Origin: Comamonadaceae bacterium
Lineage (GTDB): Bacteria; Pseudomonadota; Gammaproteobacteria; Burkholderiales; Burkholderiaceae_C
Assembly (NCBI GenBank): GCA_947476285.1
Contig: CANJPU010000031.1
Coordinates: 1-54,226 of the forward strand
DNA: 54,226 nt
Direction: 5' to 3'
Shown here piece after piece: positions 1 to 8,262 of the stretch (positions are counted from its first letter, which is position 1; the number at the start of each line of letters is the position of its first letter). Made by a program: the position numbers and the translations under genes. The notes beneath the pieces were generated by a model that saw nothing but the letters and a program-made list of their open reading frames with translations, did not search any database and was not told the DNA's origin.

Positions 1-68
1 AGGTCGGCGGTGTGCAACTCGCTACTCGCCCTTCGGCCGATCCGCTCAGACAAGCACACCGAGCATGA
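1..68 (-). repeat. Inverted copy of 350-417
   Basis: The reverse complement of 1-68 aligns without gaps to 350-417, with about ten mismatches by eye (roughly 85% identity). The shared core includes GAGCGG, GGCCGAAGGGCG and CACCGCCGACC. Together the two arms make a long-range palindrome around the repeat material at 94-300. It may continue to the left of the window. Confidence 0.75.
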
Positions 69-93
69 ATTGAAGCGCTTCGCGCCCCGACCT

Positions 94-201
94 CAGGCCG
101 CAAATCCCAGCCGCCCCAGAATGAGCGCCTGCCGGGCATCGCGTGGCGCGACGGGGACGGGGTGGGCGTGCGAGGAGGTCAAGACATTCCGCGCGCACAG
201 G
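94..201 (+). repeat. Repeat A, left copy (inverted partner at 53987-54095)
   Basis: This 108-base segment matches the reverse complement of 53987-54095 with roughly 90% identity by eye. The matching begins at CAGGCCGCAAATCCCAGCC. In the right copy the match starts two bases after the end of a group II intron and continues into a CAGGGGACATTTCTAA motif. In the left copy the corresponding motif lies about 560 bases away, at 761-776. I cannot assign it to a named insertion sequence. Confidence 0.8.
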
Positions 202-301
202 TCCCGCTTGCGCAGCCCAGATCACTGGGCCCGAAACCTTCGCGCGCAACCCAGTTATCGGTCGCGGCAGGCGCAAGGCGGCCAGGGCTCATTCTGGGGC
301 G

Positions 302-326
302 GCTGTGATTTGTGCTCTGGGGTCGG
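302..326 (+). repeat. 25-base perfect inverted repeat, left arm
   Basis: The arm begins GCTGTGATTTGTGCTC and is the exact reverse complement of 411-435, with 84 bases between the arms. It could form a long hairpin or be the end of a small element. The flanking sequence GCTCATTCTGGGGCG, next to this arm, is also an inverted copy of part of 94-201. Confidence 0.85.
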
Positions 327-349
327 ATCGCGCGCAGCGCGACACGTTG

Positions 350-417
350 TCATGCTCGGTGCCCCTGTTTGAGCGGAGCGGCCGAAGGGCGCGCAGCGAG
401 TTGGGCACCGCCGACCC
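350..417 (+). repeat. Partner of the inverted copy at 1-68
   Basis: This is the plus-oriented arm of the imperfect long-range palindrome described for 1-68. Its last bases overlap the right arm (411-435) of the 25-base perfect inverted repeat, so the palindromes are nested. Confidence 0.75.
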
Positions 418-435
418 CAGAGCACAAATCACAGC
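411..435 (-). repeat. 25-base perfect inverted repeat, right arm
   Basis: This is the exact reverse complement of 302-326 (starts CCGACCCCAGAGCAC). It is followed by material resembling 277-300 in inverted orientation around 470-490, again indicating duplicated and inverted pieces of one element. Confidence 0.85.
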
Positions 436-559
436 GGAGTCGAAGCGGAGCGTAGACCGCCACAGCATGAGCCCTGGCCGCCTTGCGCCTGACGCGACAC
501 GCGACACATACCGCATGAAACGAAGCGCGACACATTAGCGCAGCGTACAAGGCCAGCAC

Positions 560-726
560 CTAGTGGAGTGTTTAACACAATTCAGCACAAAAATCCGCGT
601 CTTTGCCGCCCTGGCGTCGTTGCAAATCCGCGCGATGCCACTGGGCATCGCTGTGGTTTGCGCCTAGCCAGGACGACAAATCCATCGGTTTTATTAAGTG
701 CTGCATAGAGTGAAACACTACACTAG
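560..726. mobile_element. MITE-like element with 29-base terminal inverted repeats
   Basis: The ends 560-588 and 698-726 are inverted repeats of 29 bases with about five mismatches. Both outer ends read CTAG and both inner ends read CAGCAC/GTGCTG. The 109-base interior has its own dyad (CGATGCC...GGCATCG) and no credible gene. Size, terminal repeats and lack of a transposase fit a miniature inverted-repeat element. CTAG may be a palindromic target duplication or part of the repeat. The family is not recognised. Confidence 0.6.
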
Positions 727-760
727 TTGCGGCCCACCGGGGCAGCCTGCAAAGCATCCC

Positions 761-804
761 CAGGGGACATTTCTAACTCGCACGAAAAGCGGACATTTCC
801 AATT
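761..804 (+). repeat. Two GGACATTTC motifs resembling an IS terminus
   Basis: CAGGGGACATTTCTAA (761-776) and GCGGACATTTCCAATT (789-804) are tandem variants of one motif. The first is repeated exactly, inverted, at 53975-53990. Multiple short terminal repeats of this kind are seen at ends of IS21-type elements. That assignment comes from memory of the pattern, not a match, and no istA/istB gene is present. Confidence 0.45.
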
Positions 805-845
805 TTCGTTGACACAAACGCAAAATACTTAACTACTACGCCTTG

Positions 846-1556
846 TCATGCTACCGGCCTGCTGCCCTTGAGGGTGATGCGGTGCATCACGCGCCGGTGG
901 CCGTGGTAATCATTGACCGGGTTGTGCAGGCAGCAGCGGTTGTCCCAAAAGGCCAGCGCGCCCACGCTCCAGGCGAAACGGCAGGTGAATTCGGGCCGCA
1001 CCTGATGCGCAAAGAGAAACTCCAACAGCCCGCGGCTCTCGGCATCGCTCATGCCCTTGATGCCCATGGTGTGGGCTTCATTGACAAAGAGCGACTTGCG
1101 GCCAGTCTCGGGATGGGTGCGCACCACCGGGTGCTCGGCCCGGTACTCGGCCTTGGCGTCTTCCTTGGCGTCGGTGCTGATGCGGTCTTCGCGGGTGCGC
1201 GAGACATCCGCCTTGGCCGATGTACTGATGCCCACCAGCCCTGAGAGAAGCTGCTTCATGGTGGGAGACAGTGCTTCGTAGGCAGCGCACTGGCTGGCAA
1301 ACAAGGTGTCGCCACCGTAAGGGGGCAACTGCCGGGCCAGCAGCATGGTGCCCATAGGCGGCTCTTCCAGGTAGGTGGTGTCGGAGTGCCAGACGCCACC
1401 GAAGTTGGCGGTTTCATGCTCAAGCTTCTTGACTTCGATGATTCTCGGATGGCCAGGCAAGCCCTTGATGAAGGGGTATTCCACCGGCTCGCCCAAGGCT
1501 TGCGCGAACTGCATGAATTGATCGGCGCTGAGCTCCTGGTCGCGAAAGAACACCAC
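846..1556 (-). pseudogene. 5'-truncated TauD/TfdA-family dioxygenase
   Basis: This encodes the C-terminal 236 residues of an Fe(II)/2-oxoglutarate-dependent dioxygenase. The iron ligands are present (HSD at about residues 57-59, distal His about 211), followed by the RRVMHR segment expected to bind 2-oxoglutarate. Intact relatives in this window have 275-306 residues. In frame upstream of the GTG at 1556 the reading continues with family-like sequence (PEQVTEIRKAFLEHQ) until a TGA at 1602-1604. The first 35-50 residues, including the usual LGAEVxGLDL strand, are therefore missing. No other usable start lies between the stop and this GTG. It is either a remnant or, less likely, a shortened protein. 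It is divergent from the Bug gene at 1674. Confidence 0.8.
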
Positions 1557-1673
1557 CTGGTGTTCGAGGAATGCTTTCCTGATTTCCGTGACCTGCTCTG
1601 GTCATCTGATCCGCCCGCAGCATACACTGCACCAGTGTCCCGCAAACTCCCACTCGATTGACAGGTACCGACG

Positions 1674-2645
1674 ATGAACTCAGTTCTCTCTCCTATCCGT
1701 TTGATTTTGTTCGTGCTGGCCGCGATGCTGGCCTCCACTGTGTTCGCACAGGCCTACCCCAATCGTGCTGTAAAAATCATTCACTCCTTCGGCGTTGGCA
1801 GTGGCAGCGACCAGATCGCGCGAATCGTGGCGGCCGAGTTGCAGACCAGTTTCAAGCAGCCCTTCGTGGTCGAGCCCAAGCCCGGCGCGGCAGGATTCAT
1901 CGCCGCGCAAGAGGTGATGAAGGCCGCGCCGGATGGCTACACCTTGTTCATGGCGCCCAGCACGGTGCTGGCGGCCAACTCCAGCCTTTTCAAGAAGCTG
2001 CCCTACGATCCCGTCAAGGATTTCTCGCCAGTGGGTCTGATCTGCACCGTGCCCACTTTGCTGGTGGTCGATGCCAACCTGCCGATCAAGAGCGTGGCCG
2101 ACTTGCTGTCCTATGCCAAGGCCAAGGGCCATATCAGCTACGGCTATGGCAGCAGCACCGCGCAGATCGGCGGCGCTGCACTGACCAATGTGAACAAATT
2201 GAACGCCACCGGCGTCGGCTACAAGAGCAGCACGCTGGCGCTGACCGATGTGGTTGGCGGCCAGACTGCATTCATGTTCATCGACATCGGCGCCAGCCAG
2301 GCGCTGGTGCAAGCCGGTCGCGTGCGCCCGATCGCGGTGGCCAACGAAGAACGCAGCGCGCTGGTGCCCGATCTGCCTCCGATTGCCGCCACGCCAGGCA
2401 TGGCCGGCTTTGAGCTGACCGGCTGGGCCTCCATGGCCGGCCCCGTCGGCATGCCCGCAGAGATTGTAAGCCGCCTGAACGCCGAGATGAACCGCATCCT
2501 CAAGCGCAAGGACATCAACGACAAGCTGCTGGGCATAGGCTGCGAAGTTGCCACCACCACGCCCGATGAATTCGGCCGCTACATCCAGAAGCAGATCGCG
2601 TCTTACGCGCAGAAGGTGCGCGAGGCGGGGGTGCAGCCGCAGTAG
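1674..2645 (+). CDS. Bug/TctC-family periplasmic solute-binding protein
   Basis: This is a 323-residue member of the Bug family, the extracytoplasmic receptors of tripartite tricarboxylate transporters that bind carboxylic acids. A signal peptide (residues 1-25, cleavage after VFA) is followed by the family pattern: YPNRAVKII, the GSGSDQIAR stretch, PGAAGF and PDGYTL near residue 85. ATG 1674 is chosen because the signal peptide follows directly and an AGGT lies upstream. No TctA/TctB membrane components are in the window, so its partner is unknown. It ends one base before the convergent livH-like gene. Ligand unknown. Confidence 0.9.
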   Translation: MNSVLSPIRLILFVLAAMLASTVFAQAYPNRAVKIIHSFGVGSGSDQIARIVAAELQTSFKQPFVVEPKPGAAGFIAAQEVMKAAPDGYTLFMAPSTVLAANSSLFKKLPYDPVKDFSPVGLICTVPTLLVVDANLPIKSVADLLSYAKAKGHISYGYGSSTAQIGGAALTNVNKLNATGVGYKSSTLALTDVVGGQTAFMFIDIGASQALVQAGRVRPIAVANEERSALVPDLPPIAATPGMAGFELTGWASMAGPVGMPAEIVSRLNAEMNRILKRKDINDKLLGIGCEVATTTPDEFGRYIQKQIASYAQKVREAGVQPQ

Positions 2646-2646
2646 C

Positions 2647-3504
2647 TCAGACTTCTCGCGTCTTGGCCGCCGCAAACACGCCCTGCGGTCGCATCGACAA
2701 GATGACCACAATCGCCAGCAGTGCCACCATGGATGCGCTGCTGGTGGATACATAGGCGCCGGCCAGGCTCTCGGCCACGCCCAGCGCCAGGCCGCCCAGG
2801 AACGCACCCAGAATGCTGCCAAATCCGCCCAGCGCGGCGGCGGCGAAACTGCGGATCAGAAGCGACGCGCCATTTTGGTCGCTCAGCACGGTGGCCTGGC
2901 TTTGCAGCAGCATGGCCAGTGTGGCGATGATGGCCGCAAGCGCCCAGGACAGGCGCGATACCGATGAAGCCGACACGCCAAGAAGGCGCGCGGTGGTGCG
3001 GTCTTCGGAGATGGCCTGCATTTGCACACCGAATGGGCTGCGAAAAAAGAGCTGCAGGCACACGGTAACGATCACGCCCACCCCGATGCTCACCAATTGC
3101 TCATACTGGAGCAGCAGGCCAGCCACTTTCACTGAGCCGATGAACGGCGAATCGATCTGGCGGCTCACCGGCGACCAGTTCAATTGAATCACCGCATTGA
3201 TCAAGACCAGCATCGCAAAGGAAATGATCATGGTGGAAAAGTGGCTCTTGGACAGCAATGGCCGGATGGCCACCCGCTCGATCACCAGCGCAAGGCCCAC
3301 AGCGCAGACCAATCCGGCAAGCACCGCGCCGAGGTAGTTCATGCCAAAGGCGCTCTGCATGGACCAGATGACAAAGACCGGCAGCAAGCCCATCTCGGCC
3401 ATCGCGAAGTTGGCCACCGAGGTGGCCTTGAGCACCAGCACGATGGCCAGTGCCAGCAGTGCATACCAACTTCCAACTTGCAGGCCAGTGATTACATATT
3501 GCAT
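2647..3504 (-). CDS. livH: Branched-chain amino acid-type ABC permease (LivH family)
   Basis: This is a 285-residue inner-membrane permease with about eight hydrophobic segments, starting GLQVGSWYALLALAIVL. It has the LivH-type EAA-like stretch RTTARLLGVSASSVSR near residue 195. Such permeases pair with a LivM subunit and two ATPases to import branched-chain amino acids or, often in Burkholderiales, aromatic or dicarboxylic acids. It is the last gene of a minus-strand operon (SDR, CoA ligase, livH), 13 bases after the ligase. The other transporter subunits are on the opposite strand from 6485. The symbol indicates family, not substrate. Confidence 0.85.
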   Translation of the reverse strand: MQYVITGLQVGSWYALLALAIVLVLKATSVANFAMAEMGLLPVFVIWSMQSAFGMNYLGAVLAGLVCAVGLALVIERVAIRPLLSKSHFSTMIISFAMLVLINAVIQLNWSPVSRQIDSPFIGSVKVAGLLLQYEQLVSIGVGVIVTVCLQLFFRSPFGVQMQAISEDRTTARLLGVSASSVSRLSWALAAIIATLAMLLQSQATVLSDQNGASLLIRSFAAAALGGFGSILGAFLGGLALGVAESLAGAYVSTSSASMVALLAIVVILSMRPQGVFAAAKTREV

Positions 3505-3517
3505 GGGTCAGTCCACC

Positions 3518-5179
3518 TCATCGTTTGGATGGTGTTGCGCGCTCTTTTGGCCTGGGTTGAGCCGCCGCCAGGTTTCTCAATTGCACCTTCTGGATCTTTC
3601 CTGTCGGCGTTTTTGGCAAGGCGCCGATGAACTCGATGAAGCGGGGCACCGCGAAGCGCGGCACCTTGCTGTCGCACCAGGCCCAGACCGCCTCCGCCTC
3701 TATCGTTGCACCTGGCTCTCGCACCACATACAGCATCACCTCGTCCTCGCCTTCGCCTTCATCTGCGGGCACCGCGATCGCAGCGCATTCGATGATGCCG
3801 TCCATCGCCAAGACGGCTTGCTCGATCTCGGCTGAGCTGATGTTCTCGCCCTTTCGGCGAATCGCGTCCTTGAGCCTGTCCACCCAATAAAACCAGCCTT
3901 CGCTGTCTTGACGCAGGCCGTCTCCGGTGTGAAACCACAGGTTTCGGAAGGCGGCGACCGTGGCCTCCGGACGGCGGTAGTACCCCTGCGTGAGTGTCCA
4001 GGCGATCTTGGGCCGGATCACCAGCTCGCCCAGCTCACCCGCCGGCACTTCCTGGTCTGTCTCGGGGTCCACCAGCTTCATGTCATAAAGATCGGTCATT
4101 GCCAGGCCAAACGAGCCTTGTGGCCTGGGCACGTTGTAGGGTGTCAGGATGGGTATGCCAATTTCGGTAGAACCGAACACATCGACAAAGGCCTCGATGT
4201 CAAAGCGCTTCTTGAACTCCTCGACGATGCGAAAGTTCACGGGGGCGGCGAACACGCAGCGCAGTTTGTTGTCCGCATCCTCGGAGGTAGGCGGCTGCTT
4301 CCACACGTAGTCCATCATCACGCCCAGCAAATTGGTGTGGGTAGCCCCGCATTCGCGCACCGCGCCAAGCCACGCGCTCGCGCTGAAGCGCTCACCCATC
4401 ACGTAGCGCCCGCCAGCGATCATCGCTGCATAGGCAGTGAGAAATTGTGCGTTGGCATGAAACAAGGGCAGAGGCGAGTAGTAAACATCGTCGGCCTTCA
4501 TGCGGGTGAGCGACACACACGCGTCGGCAAACAAGTAGTTGTGCGCGTGGGTTGTCATCACGCCCTTGGATGGTCCGGTGGTGCCCGAGGTGCAAAAGAT
4601 GGCGGACATGTCCTGCACCTGTGCTTCGGGCAGCGCGGGCACTTGCAGCAAGCGCTGGCGCAGCAGCGAGAAGGGCTGCGACTTCAGGCCTGCCGCCTCG
4701 GCCGCAGCCATCGCCGGAGCCGCACGCTGCGCATCGCCGATCACAAACAGGCACTCAATGCTCTCAAGCGCCTGCTTCACATCCAGCAAGGCCGACATCA
4801 GCTCGGCCTGCACGACCATGAAGCGCGGTGCCAGCAAAGAGACTTGATGCGCCAGGAAATTGCCGCGGTAATCCACGTTGATGGGCGCCTCCACCATGCC
4901 TGCGAACACCGCACCGAACCAGGCACTGACAAACTCCGCGCAATTGTGGGCGAAGATGCAGACCAGTTCCTCGCGCTTGCCTCCGCGCATGATCAGATGC
5001 CCGGCCACAGTGCGTGCCTCCTGCAGCACCTGCGAATAGCTCAGTTGCACCGACTGATGCGGCACTTCCAGATAGATCTTGTTGGGCTGCTGGCGCGCCC
5101 GCACGGCCAGCACCTGGGGCAGGGTCCACTGCTGGCGGTCTTCAAAGGTGGCGGTGAAGGCGTCGTAGCGTCTTGTCAT
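3518..5179 (-). CDS. AMP-dependent acyl-CoA ligase (CaiC-like)
   Basis: This 553-residue ANL-superfamily enzyme would activate a carboxylic acid to its CoA thioester through an acyl-AMP. Visible motifs are the phosphate-binding loop TSGTTGPSKGVM, DVFGSTEIG (adenine region), HTGDGL with WVDRLKDAIRRKGENIS (hinge and core) and the C-terminal lysine motif PTGKIQK. ATG 5179 is used; frames extending upstream run antisense through the SDR gene. It starts 17 bases after the SDR stop. Overall resemblance is to crotonobetaine/carnitine-CoA ligases, but the substrate is not determined. With the linked transporter it probably traps an imported acid. Confidence 0.88.
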   Translation of the reverse strand: MTRRYDAFTATFEDRQQWTLPQVLAVRARQQPNKIYLEVPHQSVQLSYSQVLQEARTVAGHLIMRGGKREELVCIFAHNCAEFVSAWFGAVFAGMVEAPINVDYRGNFLAHQVSLLAPRFMVVQAELMSALLDVKQALESIECLFVIGDAQRAAPAMAAAEAAGLKSQPFSLLRQRLLQVPALPEAQVQDMSAIFCTSGTTGPSKGVMTTHAHNYLFADACVSLTRMKADDVYYSPLPLFHANAQFLTAYAAMIAGGRYVMGERFSASAWLGAVRECGATHTNLLGVMMDYVWKQPPTSEDADNKLRCVFAAPVNFRIVEEFKKRFDIEAFVDVFGSTEIGIPILTPYNVPRPQGSFGLAMTDLYDMKLVDPETDQEVPAGELGELVIRPKIAWTLTQGYYRRPEATVAAFRNLWFHTGDGLRQDSEGWFYWVDRLKDAIRRKGENISSAEIEQAVLAMDGIIECAAIAVPADEGEGEDEVMLYVVREPGATIEAEAVWAWCDSKVPRFAVPRFIEFIGALPKTPTGKIQKVQLRNLAAAQPRPKERATPSKR

Positions 5180-5196
5180 GGTGGTGAGTGAGTCAT

Positions 5197-6132
5197 TCAG
5201 GTGACGGGTGTCTCTTGGGGGGTCGGGATGTGCCACAGTTCTGGCATCGGGTCCAAGCCGGCGGTCAAATCTGGCAGCATCCGCCGTGCTGCGGCAAGCA
5301 GACTGGCATCGTCCCAAAGCCGGCCCTGGGAGATCTCGGCATGCACCCCCCATGCCTTCATCCACTGCACGACGCCACCATAGACGACGAAGAGTTGGCC
5401 GGTGATGCGTGCCGCGTCAGGTCCGCATAGGAAGGCCAGCCAGGGAATGATGCAGCGGGCATCCCAGGGATCGAAAGCATCGCCTGGCGGCGCAGCGATC
5501 TGGGGAAAAGAAGCCAGCGCCATCGGTGTGCGCGCGCGCGGCGAAATGCAATTGACCGTGACGCCGTAGCTTGCAAGCTCGCGTGCGCAGGCCAGCGTCA
5601 TGCCCGCAATGCCGGCTTTGCTGGCGCAGTAACTCAGATGCCCCGCATGGCCGAAAAGCCCTGCCTCGGACGAGGTAAAAATCAGCCGCGCATCCACAGA
5701 TGAGCCGGTCGCGCGGGATCGCTCGCGCCAGTGGCTGGCTGCAAAACGGGTGGGCACGAAATGCCCTTTCATGTGAACGCGGATCACATCGTCCCATTCG
5801 GCCTCGCTCATGTTAAAGACCATGCGGCTGCGCTCAATGCCCGCGTTGCACACCAGAATATCAAGCGCCCCCGTGGCCTCAAGCGCCTGCTCGATCAGGA
5901 GGCGCCCGCTCTCCCAATCGGACACATCGGCCCGATTGGCTTGCGCTTTCCCGCCTGCAGCGTGTATCTCATCGACCACCCGATCGGCCAGCCAGTGCGA
6001 TGCGCCGCTGCTGCGGCCGACATCGTTCACGATGACAAATGCGCCCCTGGCCGCCAGGCCCAGCGCCTGCGCGCGGCCCAGGCCCTGCCCCGCGCCGGTG
6101 ACGACAGCCACCTTGCCTTCAAGGGAACTCAT
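5197..6132 (-). CDS. Short-chain dehydrogenase/reductase (SDR)
   Basis: This is a Rossmann-fold NAD(P)-dependent oxidoreductase of about 311 residues from ATG 6132. It carries the cofactor motif TGAGQGLG near residue 12, NAG in LVCNAGIERS, the catalytic Ser in FTSSEAG and YCASKAG (Tyr-x3-Lys). An in-frame ATG at 6153 and a TTG at 6171 are alternatives; 6132 is preferred because the nucleotide-binding strand follows within a few residues. The C-terminus, about 50 residues past the fold, resembles SDRs fused to or acting in 3-hydroxyacyl-CoA oxidation. First gene of the SDR-ligase-livH operon, so it may oxidise a hydroxyacyl intermediate (inference). Confidence 0.87.
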   Translation of the reverse strand: MSSLEGKVAVVTGAGQGLGRAQALGLAARGAFVIVNDVGRSSGASHWLADRVVDEIHAAGGKAQANRADVSDWESGRLLIEQALEATGALDILVCNAGIERSRMVFNMSEAEWDDVIRVHMKGHFVPTRFAASHWRERSRATGSSVDARLIFTSSEAGLFGHAGHLSYCASKAGIAGMTLACARELASYGVTVNCISPRARTPMALASFPQIAAPPGDAFDPWDARCIIPWLAFLCGPDAARITGQLFVVYGGVVQWMKAWGVHAEISQGRLWDDASLLAAARRMLPDLTAGLDPMPELWHIPTPQETPVT

Positions 6133-6484
6133 ACTTGCATTTGCTGACGGCATAGGCGCGCAAATGTGCAACTAACGTGCCATTGCAATTGCGGCAACAT
6201 GGCGAGCGTGTTTGCCCGGACTGGAGACAACTGTTGTCGCCGTCGACAGACGTGCGATTGCGGCTGTACTTCATCAGTACAGCGCCGGCCTGTGATTAGC
6301 GAACCGCCCGCTTGAGATCGCTCACACGACCCGAAGCAGCCTCACATCCTGGGTATACCCGTATGCAGGAGCCGTGCCCAGGCCTGTGGCATGCAAACTG
6401 CTTCGAGGCGCCTTCGAGCCAACAACAAAGCGGCCGTTCGCCGGCTCTCACGATGTCCAGATTCAAAAACAAAGGAAGCACGGT
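6133..6484. promoter_or_regulatory. Divergent control region of the two liv operons
   Basis: This gene-free stretch separates the minus-strand SDR-ligase-livH operon from the plus-strand livM operon, so both promoters must lie here. Two dyads are visible: GACAA-CTG-TTGTC at 6226-6238, and the perfect 8-base GCTGTACT/AGTACAGC at 6263-6283. I could not place convincing -35/-10 boxes. No regulator gene is adjacent. Confidence 0.55.
6263..6283. promoter_or_regulatory. Perfect 8-base dyad, candidate operator
   Basis: GCTGTACT at 6263-6270 and AGTACAGC at 6276-6283 are perfect inverted repeats around TCATC. A symmetric site midway between two divergent transport operons is a plausible repressor or activator site. 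A second shorter dyad lies 25 bases to the left. No T-run follows, so a terminator is less likely. Confidence 0.45.
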
Positions 6485-7489
6485 ATGAACCGCGACGGGC
6501 GTGAACGCTCCTCGCAAGGCAGCCGCATGATGGTCGCGCTCGCGGCTGTGGCACTCGCCGTTGCCTTGCTGCTGCTGCCGCGCTATGTAAACACCTACCA
6601 GCTCTACGTCGCATCCTTGTGGCTGGTGATCGCCACCGCCGGGCTGGGCCTGGTGATGATGATGGGCTGGTGCGGACAAATGGCCCTGGCTCAACCCGCC
6701 TTCGTTGGCATCGGTGCCTATGGCACGGTGTACCTGGTGGGTCTGGGCTGGCCCTGGCTGGCCGCCGCGGCAGCAGCCTCACTGGTGGCGGCGGTCGTAG
6801 GCATTGCCATCGGTCTGCCCACCAGTCGTCTGCGCGGTTTCTATTTTGCAATTGCGACGCTGGCGTTCACGGAGTTGATTCACAAGATCTTCATCGAGGC
6901 CAAGACCATCACCGGCGGTGTGTCGGGCAAGCCCGTTGAACCGATTTCAATTTTCGGCCTGGACAACGATGCCAGCCGCTGGTATGTGGTGCTGGCCATC
7001 GCGCTCATCACTGCGGCAACGCTGCTGCGCATTCGCCGCATCAGCTTCGGTCGGCGTATGCACATCATCAGAGATGCGCAAATCGCTGCCCCGGCGCTCG
7101 CCATCAGCCCGACCCGAACCAAGCTGGCGGCCTTCGCCTTGTGTGCCTTCATCGGCGGTCTGGCCGGCGCTGGCTACGCGCAGACTGTCGGCTATGTCAC
7201 TCCCAGCAGTTTCGGTGTCTCTCTGGTTCTGCAGTTGCTGGTGGTTGTCTTTGTCGGTGGTGCGAGTTTCGTCGCGGGACCTTTCCTGGGCGCGGCGCTG
7301 GTGGTGGTGCTGCGCGAGACCATGCAGGATTTCGGTCAGTGGCAAAACGTGGTCTATGGCCTTTCTCTGGCGGTGGCCATCTTCTTCCTGCCCGAAGGCC
7401 TGGCCTCATTGGCTGTTCGAATCAAACGCATGCGCTTGGGCCGCGCCAGGGCGCCGGCAGGGGTGAGTCACGCAAAGGGCCAGGCATGA
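6485..7489 (+). CDS. livM: Branched-chain amino acid-type ABC permease (LivM family)
   Basis: This is a 334-residue permease with about nine membrane segments. It contains the LivM-typical MGWCGQMALAQPAFVGIGAY near residue 60, GLPTSRLRGFYFAIATLAF, and ISPTRTKLAAFALCAFIGGLAG. ATG 6485 is chosen because AAAGGAAG lies at the right spacing; the longer frame from 6374 adds residues unlike the family. The stop overlaps the livG start (ATGA), so translation is coupled. It should pair with LivH, encoded divergently at 2647-3504, to form the membrane channel. Confidence 0.9.
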   Translation: MNRDGRERSSQGSRMMVALAAVALAVALLLLPRYVNTYQLYVASLWLVIATAGLGLVMMMGWCGQMALAQPAFVGIGAYGTVYLVGLGWPWLAAAAAASLVAAVVGIAIGLPTSRLRGFYFAIATLAFTELIHKIFIEAKTITGGVSGKPVEPISIFGLDNDASRWYVVLAIALITAATLLRIRRISFGRRMHIIRDAQIAAPALAISPTRTKLAAFALCAFIGGLAGAGYAQTVGYVTPSSFGVSLVLQLLVVVFVGGASFVAGPFLGAALVVVLRETMQDFGQWQNVVYGLSLAVAIFFLPEGLASLAVRIKRMRLGRARAPAGVSHAKGQA

Positions 7490-8262
7490 GCGCGTCCATG
7501 CTCGAACTCAACAACTTGTCTGTTCGCTTTGGCGGCAACGAAGTGCTGATCGGCATGAACTATTGCGCCAAGCCAGGCTTCAACGGCCTGATAGGCCCCA
7601 ACGGCGCCGGCAAGACCACCGTGTTCAACACCATCACTGGTTACGTCATGCCGCATGCAGGAGGCGGTGCGCTGGACGGACACCCGCTGCCCCTTGGCAA
7701 GCCCATCGCCTCAGCTCGGCTTGGCATTCGCCGCACCTTTCAGACGCCCAAGCTGGTGGCTGAACTTTCCGTTCTCTCCAATGTATTGATCGGCGTCGAC
7801 GCCACACTGGCTGGCCTGCGCGGCGTGGCTGAGTTTTTCGGCGTATCGGGCCTGCAAAAGGCCACACACCAGCGCGCGCTGGATCTCTTGCGCGACTTCG
7901 GGCTGCAAGGTGATGCCAACAAGCCCGTTTCCAGTCTTTCACTCGGAACCCAGAAAGTGGTGGAGGTGCTGCGCGCGCTGGTCTCACGCCCGCGGGTGCT
8001 GCTGCTGGACGAGCCGGCTGCGGGTCTGTCGGCTGTCGATGTGGATCAACTGGTCGAGCCCTTGGCGCGTCGGGGCCAGGACGAAGGACTGATCGTGGTC
8101 ATCATCGAACACGATCTGGAACTGGTCTCACGCCTGTGCAGTCGAGTGGCGGCGATGCACTTCGGCCGCATCGTGGCAGAAGGCACACCCAGCGAAGTGC
8201 TGGCCCATCCTGAAGTCGTCAAGTCCTATATCGGAGGCCGCGTTGCTGCTGAAGCTGAGTAG
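7486..8262 (+). CDS. livG: ABC transporter ATPase, LivG family
   Basis: This is a 258-residue ATPase with Walker A GPNGAGKTT near residue 38, signature SLSLGTQKVVEV, Walker B RVLLLDEPAAGLS and switch His in IIEHDLELV. It would drive import together with LivF. It starts at the ATG overlapping the livM stop. The alternative ATG five codons in cannot be excluded. Its 3' end carries the Shine-Dalgarno GGAGG (8233-8237) for livF, and the two genes overlap by 20 bases. Confidence 0.92.
   Translation: MSASMLELNNLSVRFGGNEVLIGMNYCAKPGFNGLIGPNGAGKTTVFNTITGYVMPHAGGGALDGHPLPLGKPIASARLGIRRTFQTPKLVAELSVLSNVLIGVDATLAGLRGVAEFFGVSGLQKATHQRALDLLRDFGLQGDANKPVSSLSLGTQKVVEVLRALVSRPRVLLLDEPAAGLSAVDVDQLVEPLARRGQDEGLIVVIIEHDLELVSRLCSRVAAMHFGRIVAEGTPSEVLAHPEVVKSYIGGRVAAEAE

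Larger units (their letters stand above)
1..845. other. Gene-free left end: mobile-element debris
   Basis: I find no credible gene here. The short frames that exist are read through repeats and match no family I know. The stretch contains nested inverted repeats (1-68 with 350-417, and 302-326 with 411-435), a segment at 94-201 that recurs inverted at the far right end of the window, a MITE-like element at 560-726, and two GGACATTTC motifs at 761-804. It looks like successive insertions into one another next to the truncated dioxygenase gene. Confidence 0.7.

Noticed and set aside
10..538. Overlapping small frames at the left end
   Set aside because: They are read through inverted repeats; the same residues recur because the DNA is repeated, not because of protein conservation.
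1680..2822. 380-codon minus-strand open frame opposite the first Bug gene
   Set aside because: Composition is His/Arg/Gly-rich antisense of a clear Bug gene; no family resemblance, and it crosses a convergent gene end.
3908..5191. 427-codon plus-strand open frame
   Set aside because: Antisense shadow of the CoA ligase, which carries all ANL motifs on the other strand.
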